Source: Spirochaetales bacterium (lineage in GTDB: Bacteria; Spirochaetota; Spirochaetia; UBA9216). Taken from it: a DNA stretch of 42,528 nucleotides. The translations under genes were made by a program, and so were the position numbers. Within the stretch, counting starts at the first letter, position 1; each line of letters begins with the position of its first letter. Below, piece after piece: positions 10,723-18,970 of this stretch. The stretch is from assembly GCA_003245835.1 (NCBI GenBank), contig QKCC01000065.1, positions 1 to 42,528 on the forward strand. The letters run 5' to 3'. The notes under the pieces were generated by a model. It made no database searches, was not told the origin of the DNA, and saw nothing but the letters and a program-made list of their open reading frames with translations.

Positions 10723-11910
10723 ATGGGTGTATGGGATGCTATAAAAAAAGAGATCTTCATTGATATTATTGAGTGGATTGAAAATGATGATTCTACGCTG
10801 GCATACAGGTATGATCGAAAAGGCAATGACATCAGGAACGGGGCGGCCCTGACCGTCAGGGAAGGACAGACTGTTGTTTTTGTGAATGAAGGTCAGCTTG
10901 CGGATGTCTTCAAACCGGGGATGTACGAGCTAACCACCGAGAACCTGCCTGTGCTATCCAGGCTGAAGGGCTGGAAGTACGGATTCAAATCCCCCTTCAA
11001 GGCTGAGGTTTATTTTATTTCTTCACGTATAGTGACCGGATTTCACTGGGGCACACCGGCTCCATTCATGATCAGAGACCCGGAGTTCGGAATTCTTAAG
11101 CTCAGGGCAAGAGGACATTTCTCCATACATGTGATTGATGCCGCAAAGTTTATTCGCAATGTTGTCGGCACAGACGGTGAATTCACAAAAGATGAGATTC
11201 AGGATCGTCTCAGAAAGAAATTCATAACCGAGGCACAGTCTGCAATCGCAGAACTCGGCAAACCGTTTTATGAAATGGCTGCACAGCTCGATGACCTTTC
11301 CTTCTCAATCAAGGACCGGATAAATCTTGTTTTTATCGATCAGTACGGCCTTAGTCTTGATGACACCTCGGTTCAGAGCATCGAGCTTGACGAATCAAGC
11401 ATGGCAAAGGTAGAGAAGCGCGACGAACTGCTGTTTACAGACAGCCGAATCGGTAATTATGAACGGCAGGCACGTGCCGACGCGATGAAGATCCTTGCAG
11501 GTAACCCGGGTGCCGGCGGACTTGCAGCCGGAGGAATGGGCCTCGGAATGGGTCTCGCTGCAGCCGGTCAGTACGCGGGAGGCGGCTACGGAATGAACCC
11601 CGCAATGGGAATCGGCAACCCCGCAATGATGGGAATGGCCGCCGGTGCCGGAGCTGCCATGGGCCAGGCCGCAGCGCCGCCCCCGCCCCCGCTGCCGGCT
11701 GCTTTTTATATTGCAGTAAACGGAGCCCAGCAGGGTCCCTTTTCGGTTCAGCAGCTTTCCGCAATGGCTGCGCAGGGGCAGATTAACTCCGGCACACTTG
11801 TATGGAAACAGGGTATGGCTGCATGGACGGCAGCCTCAGCCGTGCAGGATTTAAGCGTTATTTTTCAAACCGGAGCATCGGACGTTCCTCCTCCGCCTCC
11901 GGTGGGATGA
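10723..11910 (+). CDS. SPFH-domain protein with Gly/Ala/Met-rich linker and C-terminal GYF_2-like domain (YdjI-like)
   Basis: MGVWDAIKKEIFIDIIEWIENDDSTLAYRYDRKGNDIRNGAALTVREGQTVVFVNEGQLADVF... SPFH-like; C-terminal FYIAVNGAQQGPFSVQQLSAMAAQGQINSGTLVWKQGMAAWTAA GYF_2-like. Confidence 0.85.
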   Translation: MGVWDAIKKEIFIDIIEWIENDDSTLAYRYDRKGNDIRNGAALTVREGQTVVFVNEGQLADVFKPGMYELTTENLPVLSRLKGWKYGFKSPFKAEVYFISSRIVTGFHWGTPAPFMIRDPEFGILKLRARGHFSIHVIDAAKFIRNVVGTDGEFTKDEIQDRLRKKFITEAQSAIAELGKPFYEMAAQLDDLSFSIKDRINLVFIDQYGLSLDDTSVQSIELDESSMAKVEKRDELLFTDSRIGNYERQARADAMKILAGNPGAGGLAAGGMGLGMGLAAAGQYAGGGYGMNPAMGIGNPAMMGMAAGAGAAMGQAAAPPPPPLPAAFYIAVNGAQQGPFSVQQLSAMAAQGQINSGTLVWKQGMAAWTAASAVQDLSVIFQTGASDVPPPPPVG

Positions 11911-11973
11911 TAATCTGCCTGACAGCACAGAATGAGCCTGCTTGCGAGAAGTTTGAAAATAAGGAGAAAACCA

Positions 11974-12792
11974 ATGGCTGAACATGCTATAGGAATGACT
12001 GCGCCTGAGGCGGCGCTGATACTGACAGCAATCATATCTCTTGCCGATGATAATCCATCAGAAGAAGAAGCGATTGTCCTCCGTAAATACTACAAAGCTG
12101 AAACTGCCGGGACGCTTGAAGAAAAGATTGAAAAATCGGGGTTAAAATATCCGGAAGATATAATGGATTTTGAAAAGGAGGCCCTCGATGTTCTTTCCGG
12201 CGCAGATGCTGTTTTTGTTAAACGAACATTATCGGTCTGTCTGAAGATTGCAGAGTCGGACGGAACAGTAGATCAGACAGAATTCAATCTGCTCAATAAA
12301 TATTGTGATCAGTTTGATTTGACTATCTATGAGCTAGAGCAGTTTTCACTGAAAAAGCTTCATGAAATAGATGAGACCCATGACTACACGGATCTGGATG
12401 ATTTATCTGATTCCGAAATTCCGCTGAATATTGACTTGACCCATGGCGAAGCAGGCATCGCGCTTGCGACATGGCTTGCTTTTGCAGATGATAATCCCAC
12501 AGATCAGGAAATGGCAGTCGTCCGTGAGTATTTTACAGAGAAAGACGTGGAAGGCCTGATTGGCAAACTGGAAAATGAGAATGCTGTTTTCCCGGACGCA
12601 GTTTCACGTCTCGGTGATTCCGTAAAAAACGCACTTATCAGGCTTTCACGCGATGAACAACTGAAAATGCTCGCAGTCGCATACCGTACAGCAAATGCCG
12701 ACGGGATTATGGATCCGGAGGAACATCGGATTATTTCAGAATTCTGTGAATATTTTATGATTGGAGAAGGTGAACTCCGAAAATATTTCTGA
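11974..12792 (+). CDS. Tandem TerB-like helical protein
   Basis: ATG 11974 preceded by AAGGAG. Two similar units: MTAPEAALILTAIISLADDNPSEEEAIVLRKYY... and HGEAGIALATWLAFADDNPTDQEMAVVREYF..., each with a TerB-like acidic segment (AESDGTVDQTEFNLL; ANADGIMDPEEHRII). Confidence 0.7.
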   Translation: MAEHAIGMTAPEAALILTAIISLADDNPSEEEAIVLRKYYKAETAGTLEEKIEKSGLKYPEDIMDFEKEALDVLSGADAVFVKRTLSVCLKIAESDGTVDQTEFNLLNKYCDQFDLTIYELEQFSLKKLHEIDETHDYTDLDDLSDSEIPLNIDLTHGEAGIALATWLAFADDNPTDQEMAVVREYFTEKDVEGLIGKLENENAVFPDAVSRLGDSVKNALIRLSRDEQLKMLAVAYRTANADGIMDPEEHRIISEFCEYFMIGEGELRKYF

Positions 12793-12801
12793 GTTCCAGG
12801 G

Positions 12802-12834
12802 GAAATTTTAAAACTCAGTGAGTTTTAAAATTTC
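12802..12834. repeat. Perfect inverted repeat, 16-bp arms with 1-nt centre
   Basis: gaaattttaaaactca g tgagttttaaaatttc; lies 10 bp after the TerB-like stop codon. Confidence 0.9.
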
Positions 12835-12970
12835 TACCGAACATGTAAACGGGGATTTTTTGCAGCTAATTACTCTATATAAAATTAGTTAATATCGCAA
12901 AAAATGCTCCAGAGCGCTCTTGCAGAAGCAACCGACTTTTGTAAGAGGCTCTACAGACAGGAGAGATACA

Positions 12971-13966
12971 TTGGCTATTCGGGAAGGAAAATGGAAATGC
13001 GAGTTCTGCGGTGCGGAGAATCTCGGACGCGATATGAAATGCGGGTCCTGCGGCGCTGTCCGCGGTGAAAATGTAAAATTCTATCTGGATGATAACGCCG
13101 CCGAAGTGACGGATGAAACTCTGCTGAATATGGCGGAGGCCGGAGCAGACTGGCACTGTGATTACTGCGGCACCGACAACCGTGCCGATGCCGGCAGCTG
13201 CAAACAGTGCGGAGCCCCGAAAGACGGGATGAAATCAAGAGAAGAAAAACACCTCTCGAACGACGGAACACCCTTATCCGGGGGGAGCAGCGTTGAGTTC
13301 TCTGAAAACGCACCTGTAAAAAGCAGCAGGAAAAAAGCGCCTGCCGTAATAATTGCTGTAATTGCACTTGCTGTCATAATCGGCGTTGCTTCATTTTTAA
13401 TCTTCGGAGGAAAAGAAGATGTTCTTGTTCTCGACAGGGGAGAATGGACCCGGACCGTAGGTGTTGAACGGCAGGAATGGGTGGAATACACCTCATGGGA
13501 GGATTCTGTCCCGTCCGGTGCAAGTGTACTCGATCGATGGGAAGAACAAAGGGGCACCGAAAAAATTCAAACCGGAACGGAACGGGTCAAAGTTGGAACA
13601 AAAGATAAGGGCAACGGCTTTTTTGAAGACATTTATGAGGACAGACCAGTGTACAGGGAACAAGCTGTCTACGATACCAAAGTCCGGTATGAAATAGTTG
13701 AATGGAAAGAATATCGTGAAGTTAAATCAGCAGGCGGTATTTCAGATGATCCGCAATGGCCGGATTCCGAGCTGAGGTACACCGACCGCGAGGGCCGGAA
13801 AAATGAAACTGCTGTACTTTTTTTTCACAGTACTGATCCAGAACAAGAGGGAAAGGTGTTTACATATGACAAACTCAGACCCGAAGATCTGGCATCATTT
13901 GAAAAGGGCTCGCAGTACCCTGCCGAGGTAATAGGCACAACGGTCAGGAAATTTTTGGACGAATAA
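12971..13966 (+). CDS. Membrane protein with two N-terminal zinc ribbons (RanBP2/DZR-like), one TM helix and an uncharacterised C-terminal domain
   Basis: Zinc ribbons CEFCGAENLGRDMKCGSCG and CDYCGTDNRADAGSCKQCG; TM AVIIAVIALAVIIGVASFLIF. Likely TTG start at 12971, preceded by GGAGAG (track start is 12920). Confidence 0.8.
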   Translation: MAIREGKWKCEFCGAENLGRDMKCGSCGAVRGENVKFYLDDNAAEVTDETLLNMAEAGADWHCDYCGTDNRADAGSCKQCGAPKDGMKSREEKHLSNDGTPLSGGSSVEFSENAPVKSSRKKAPAVIIAVIALAVIIGVASFLIFGGKEDVLVLDRGEWTRTVGVERQEWVEYTSWEDSVPSGASVLDRWEEQRGTEKIQTGTERVKVGTKDKGNGFFEDIYEDRPVYREQAVYDTKVRYEIVEWKEYREVKSAGGISDDPQWPDSELRYTDREGRKNETAVLFFHSTDPEQEGKVFTYDKLRPEDLASFEKGSQYPAEVIGTTVRKFLDE

Positions 13967-14008
13967 AACCCTGTCCCCTTAGTTTTTACCCCGGGAGATA
14001 TTAATTTT

Positions 14009-15415
14009 ATGGCTCATATCGGGATCGGTCTTGATTTCGGAACATCAAATACAACAGCGGCTGTTTACGACGGCCGCAATATCAGCTATATCCGGCTCGA
14101 CGACCTTACGGAAGAAGGCGTCATTATGCCGACAGCCCTGTACCTTGACCGCGAGTTTCACTCATCAACTGGAAGCGAAGCAATCCTGAAGTACCTGCAG
14201 GATAATACCAGCCGCAGGATCGTTCTTACCGACAAGGAGATCGGCTGTATAACTGTTCATATGGGTGAAATGGACAGAGATCATACAATCGAGAGGGACA
14301 GGACATATACCCAGGTTATAACCGGGAAGATAGACGCCGAACTTCCGGGCCGCCTGTTTAAATCAATGAAGAGCTACCTTGGAGACAAGGGAGATCCGCG
14401 GTTTGACGTATTCGGCAGGAAATTCCGGCTGGAGGCGATACTTACCATCATTCTCAGGCATATAGCTGAAAAAATTACTGATTTTACAAAGGAGAATGAA
14501 TTCTCCCTTTGTATAGGCAGACCTGTGCTCTACAGCGGAACTGCTGCTGACTCGGAATCACTCGCGCTGAACAGAATGAAGCTGTCCGGGGCAAGGGCCG
14601 GTATGGAAAATTTTTCCTTTATGCTTGAGCCGGAGGCCGCCGCGCTCAGTTACCTGCACAGCCATAAAAGCGGCGGAAAAGAAAATATTCTTGTCTTTGA
14701 TTTCGGCGGCGGTACGATGGATCTCTGTGTTCTCGAGAAGTCTGAACATAATATTAAATTCCTCGGCGCCGCAGGCATTCCGCGTGCGGGAGACAATATC
14801 GACAGGATGATTTTCCGGAATAAGGTCGCGCCGCTGCTCGGAGCAGGACTGTCATTCAGCCACAATTTTCACTATGCCGAGTTTGAAGACTACCTGCTGA
14901 ACTGGCAAAGTACATATCTTCTAAACCAGGCTGTTTATATCGAGAAAATAAACACGCTTATAAAAGCAGGCGGAAGCGCAAAAGAAAAAGGGCTGAGACT
15001 TAAAAAGCTGGTTCGCTGTAACGGTTCGTTCCAGCTGCTTGAGCAGATAGAACAGGCAAAAATCGAATTGTCGGGAAAAGACTGCACCTCGATCGTCATG
15101 GAAGAAATTGATCTTGATGTTGATCTGACAAGAACGGATCTGGAAGATATCCTGTCACCCGTTTTTTCTGATATCGATCAGGTTGTCAGAGAAGTTCTTG
15201 AGATTGCAGAATTGAAAAAGGCTCAGCTCAACCGGATTGTCTGTACAGGAGGTTCGTCGCGCATTCCTGCAGTAAGAAAGTACATCGCCTCACTTTTAGG
15301 AAAGGAACCGGAAGAGTGGAATTCATTCCGCGGTATTGCCGCGGGTCTGGCAGTTGCGGCATACAGGGAATTTTCGACGGATGCGAAAAGCGGTATTGAA
15401 ATAAATGAGAACTGA
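14009..15415 (+). CDS. Hsp70-like ATPase (YegD-like, apparently lacking a conventional substrate-binding domain)
   Basis: GIGLDFGTSNTTAAVYDG phosphate-1 motif, NILVFDFGGGTMDLCVLE phosphate-2 motif, IVCTGGSSRIPAVRKYI adenosine motif. Ends shortly after the ATPase core. Confidence 0.9.
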   Translation: MAHIGIGLDFGTSNTTAAVYDGRNISYIRLDDLTEEGVIMPTALYLDREFHSSTGSEAILKYLQDNTSRRIVLTDKEIGCITVHMGEMDRDHTIERDRTYTQVITGKIDAELPGRLFKSMKSYLGDKGDPRFDVFGRKFRLEAILTIILRHIAEKITDFTKENEFSLCIGRPVLYSGTAADSESLALNRMKLSGARAGMENFSFMLEPEAAALSYLHSHKSGGKENILVFDFGGGTMDLCVLEKSEHNIKFLGAAGIPRAGDNIDRMIFRNKVAPLLGAGLSFSHNFHYAEFEDYLLNWQSTYLLNQAVYIEKINTLIKAGGSAKEKGLRLKKLVRCNGSFQLLEQIEQAKIELSGKDCTSIVMEEIDLDVDLTRTDLEDILSPVFSDIDQVVREVLEIAELKKAQLNRIVCTGGSSRIPAVRKYIASLLGKEPEEWNSFRGIAAGLAVAAYREFSTDAKSGIEINEN

Positions 15416-16349
15416 CAAGACTAATATCCTTGTAACCGGCATGCCCCGCAGCGGCACAACCTTTGTCGGAAAGGCACTGACCTTCTCTCCCGAGGTCGCT
15501 TACCTTTGGGAGCCGTTCAACTCCAGGTTCAGGCGGGGGGTGAGGCAGCATTATCCGTATGTCGGGCGTTCCAGCAACCATGACAAGGTTTCATTCTATG
15601 CCCGTCTTATTGAAGATACTGCCGCATTCAGAAACCTGAAACCATGCTGCACAAAATATCTGTTCAAACCCGGACAGTTAAGGCTGCTGTCCGGTATAGA
15701 TCGTGAGTGGGAACAGGTACGATCGGCAAACGCTGTTGAAGAGAAACCTTTCTCCGTCTTCAAAGACCCTATCGCTATCTTCCTTTCCGAAATAATGATC
15801 ACCCGCTTTGATTTCAAAATTGTTTTCGTGGTCAGGCATCCCGCAGCCCTTTATGCAGCATGGGAACGCCTGGGCTGGCTCCACGATTTCAGGCCGTGGA
15901 TTGAACAGCCCGATTTTGTGGCCGATCATTTTGGAGAGTTCGCGGGGATGATAGACAGCTGCCCCCGGGATATTCTCTCGTACACGGCGCTGCAGTGGCT
16001 GGTAAGCTACAGCTACATGGAAAAGATTAAACTGCAGTATCCCGAAAACGTTATGGTTGTCAGGCATGAAGATCTCTGCGTGAACGCGAAAAAAGGCTTT
16101 GCTGAAATATTCCGGTTCGCCGGCATCGGTTTCACCAATGAGATTGCCTCACGCCTTGCGGATATCACGGAAGGATCCGGGGTCAATCAGGTCTCACGTA
16201 ATTTTTCTCAGCTTGAAAAACGCGATTCAGTAAAACTTTCCGTCAAATGGAAAGATCAGGTATCACGTGAACAGCTTGAACGGATTATGGAGATTACCGC
16301 CCTCCTTTCGGAACAGCTCTACCCGGAACCCCTCTTCAGGACAATCTGA
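15405..16349 (+). CDS. Sulfotransferase family protein
   Basis: VTGMPRSGTTFVGKAL 5'-phosphosulfate-binding-type loop near the N-terminus; IVFVVRHPAALYAAWERL. Start overlaps Hsp70 stop by 11 nt. Confidence 0.8.
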   Translation: MRTDKTNILVTGMPRSGTTFVGKALTFSPEVAYLWEPFNSRFRRGVRQHYPYVGRSSNHDKVSFYARLIEDTAAFRNLKPCCTKYLFKPGQLRLLSGIDREWEQVRSANAVEEKPFSVFKDPIAIFLSEIMITRFDFKIVFVVRHPAALYAAWERLGWLHDFRPWIEQPDFVADHFGEFAGMIDSCPRDILSYTALQWLVSYSYMEKIKLQYPENVMVVRHEDLCVNAKKGFAEIFRFAGIGFTNEIASRLADITEGSGVNQVSRNFSQLEKRDSVKLSVKWKDQVSREQLERIMEITALLSEQLYPEPLFRTI

Positions 16350-16369
16350 ATCTAAACACACTGGCAGTA

Positions 16370-17437
16370 TCAGAGAGCCTGGCCGTACAAACGGACAATC
16401 ATAGGGTAAAAGCAGGTCAGAAGCAGGGCAGGCGTAAAATGTCCGGTTTTTAGACAGTAAGCAACAAACCGGTAGACGGGATAGAAACGGGTAAAATTGG
16501 TCCTTTCAAATGCCCGGGAGACCGCCGGTCTGCAGGCAATGTCCGCCATCAGGGACTTTTGTTCCGCAAAGGAAACACCGCCGAGTGCCGCATTAAAGCA
16601 GGCTTGAACAGCAAAATAGCAAAGGTTTCCGTCAATCTGCCCCGAGAGGTCGAATGTATCTGCTGCACGGCTTTTTTCATTCAGATGGGCTGCAAGCAGC
16701 AGAATCCGTGAGAGATAGTTTTCCTTATACCGCGACGAAAGAGAATCCCTGTGAACACGGTAGTGGTATGGATGAAAACCTGAAAGAACGCAGAGGCGCT
16801 CCGCCTGCAGAAGCGCCGGATAGGTTACCGCGGCATCCTCGCCGAAGGTTATTTCAGGTTCAACTGCAAGCAGGTTCTGAAGCAGCAGATCACGTTTGAA
16901 AATCTTTGACCAGAGGGCCGGCGGAATTCTTCTGAAACCGGTACCTGGTGACGGAGCCGGGTCGAAGAGCATCGTCGGATAAATCTGCGATTGCAGTCCC
17001 TGTTTGTCGTAAACACCCCGTGAAACGTTAATCGAAAACCGCCGTTCTCTTCGCGGAAACGAAAGCAAAAAACCGCAGGCAGTGATGTCAGCCCCGGATT
17101 CTTCAGCGGCATCAATCAGAACCTGAAACATATCGGGATCGATCCAGTCGTCGCTGTCGACAAAACCGATATATTCCCCTGCTGCGGCTGTCGCACCTGC
17201 CTGCCTGGCAGCCGTAACCCCGCGGTGTTCCTGACGGATAACCCTGACACGCGGATCTGAGCGCCGGTATTCTTCGCAAAGCTCAGCGGCGTTTCCTGGA
17301 TGATCACGCGGGGAGCCGTCATCGATCAAAATAAGCTCGAAATCTGTAAAAGTCTGCCGAAGGATGCTTTCGACGCATCGTGGAAAAAATTGTTCGGACT
17401 TGAAGACAGGAACCAGGATACTCAGACGCGGCGGCAC
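16370..17437 (-). CDS. Glycosyltransferase family 2
   Basis: LSILVPVFKSEQFFPRCVESILRQTFTDFELILIDDGSPRD...GFVDSDDWIDPDMF. Confidence 0.93.
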   Translation of the reverse strand: MPPRLSILVPVFKSEQFFPRCVESILRQTFTDFELILIDDGSPRDHPGNAAELCEEYRRSDPRVRVIRQEHRGVTAARQAGATAAAGEYIGFVDSDDWIDPDMFQVLIDAAEESGADITACGFLLSFPRRERRFSINVSRGVYDKQGLQSQIYPTMLFDPAPSPGTGFRRIPPALWSKIFKRDLLLQNLLAVEPEITFGEDAAVTYPALLQAERLCVLSGFHPYHYRVHRDSLSSRYKENYLSRILLLAAHLNEKSRAADTFDLSGQIDGNLCYFAVQACFNAALGGVSFAEQKSLMADIACRPAVSRAFERTNFTRFYPVYRFVAYCLKTGHFTPALLLTCFYPMIVRLYGQAL

Positions 17438-17441
17438 TGGA

Positions 17442-18857
17442 CTATCTCCCTGAATTCAGACGGCCGGAAATTCTTCTCCAAAGCCCTGACAGCCGCTTCC
17501 GCAGCATGAATGCGATAACCCCCGGCAAAACAACCGCTGAGGCTGCGATCATAAACGGGCTGCCGGTAAAAAATGCGGTACAGCTCAGAGCAATGCAGCC
17601 GATAGCTATAATAGCCGGAACCGCCTTTATTTTCAGTCCAATTTTTCTACCGAGGAAAAAACCCTTAATCGCCGCAGACAGCGCGAAGCCCGAACTTACT
17701 GCAGCGCTTGCCCCGTTCACTCCGAAACGCTGAACCATCGGGCCTATAAGCAGCAGGCAGAGCACCGCCCCTAGAACTGTCGACAGGATGACTATTTTGT
17801 TTTCGAAGATGTTCCCGTACATTGAAGCAAGAAACTGGTCAAACGAGCAGAACAGGACGCCTACCAGCGCCAGCGGGATGTAGAACATGGCGATCCGGTA
17901 CGCTGCACCTATGAGCAGCGGAAAGAGGAACCAGACAACGGGAAGCATGATGACAAAAAGCCCAGCGAGCACATTAATAAAGGTATCCGCTGCCCCGGAA
18001 AAGTAACGCTGCCGGTCGTTCCTTTCCCCATCCAGCGCATAGGCCGCCTCCTGCCAGGAAAGCAGAAAGTTTCTTGCTATCAGGGTGAAAATTGCGGCAA
18101 CACCCATAGCTGACGCGTACAGGCCGTTATCCGCCACAGAAAGGATCTTCGATATGGCGATCCTGCTGTACCGGTTAAGAATCCAATAGGCAGTTACGTT
18201 TATGCAGAAGGGCACTGCGTAGCTGAACATCCTCCGTGTAATACTGAAATCGAGCTTCTTCCGCCTGAAACGTCCCAGAAAGCGTACATCCCGCTCGAAA
18301 AAGGCGATCTGGACAAGGAACCCTCCGATTCCGGCAATGAACAGGGCATGTATTCCCATCCTGAAAACTACAAGAAAAAGGAGGGTAAGCAGCAGTGAGA
18401 CAACCGCGTACAGCATGCCTGAAACGGCAAAATGTACAGCCTTCCCCCTGCTGCGCGCCACTGATCCGTAAAAATCGACAGCCTTGTTAAGCAGACCGAA
18501 GACAAGAACAAACGGAAAAAATGGAAACGAGATTAAACTGTTCAGCAGAAACATCACTCCGATGTAGAGAATAGTTGATCCGGCCAGAATCGGGACACTG
18601 CTGCAGAGGACTGACTCTTCATCAGCCGTCGTGCCCTTTGCAGCTACAAGGAAACGCAGCACAACCTGATGAATATCGATGAAAACTACCGATATTGTGA
18701 GGTAAATATATGTCAGCGCAAGATCATAAGAACCGTATTCACCCGGTGACAGAAAAGCGGTATGAAGAGGGAGAAGAAAAAAAAGTATCACGCTGGAGAG
18801 AATATTTCCGGCAAGGTAAAATGCCGATCTCTTCCCAATGCTGTGTATATCACTCAT
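17442..18857 (-). CDS. Wzx-like oligosaccharide flippase (polysaccharide biosynthesis membrane protein)
   Basis: Polytopic; GKRSAFYLAGNILSSVILFFLLPLHTAFLSPGEYGSYDLALTY. Start chosen at MSDIHSIGKR (18857) rather than 18938. Confidence 0.85.
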   Translation of the reverse strand: MSDIHSIGKRSAFYLAGNILSSVILFFLLPLHTAFLSPGEYGSYDLALTYIYLTISVVFIDIHQVVLRFLVAAKGTTADEESVLCSSVPILAGSTILYIGVMFLLNSLISFPFFPFVLVFGLLNKAVDFYGSVARSRGKAVHFAVSGMLYAVVSLLLTLLFLVVFRMGIHALFIAGIGGFLVQIAFFERDVRFLGRFRRKKLDFSITRRMFSYAVPFCINVTAYWILNRYSRIAISKILSVADNGLYASAMGVAAIFTLIARNFLLSWQEAAYALDGERNDRQRYFSGAADTFINVLAGLFVIMLPVVWFLFPLLIGAAYRIAMFYIPLALVGVLFCSFDQFLASMYGNIFENKIVILSTVLGAVLCLLLIGPMVQRFGVNGASAAVSSGFALSAAIKGFFLGRKIGLKIKAVPAIIAIGCIALSCTAFFTGSPFMIAASAVVLPGVIAFMLRKRLSGLWRRISGRLNSGR

Positions 18858-18970
18858 TCGGCGCCGGTTCCCAGATTTCTTTATAATAAATAAAAAAGAG
18901 TCCCGGTACAATAGAAAAGTGATCACCTTCATATACACACCGGCCGATAAATAGGGAACACGCGGAAAAT

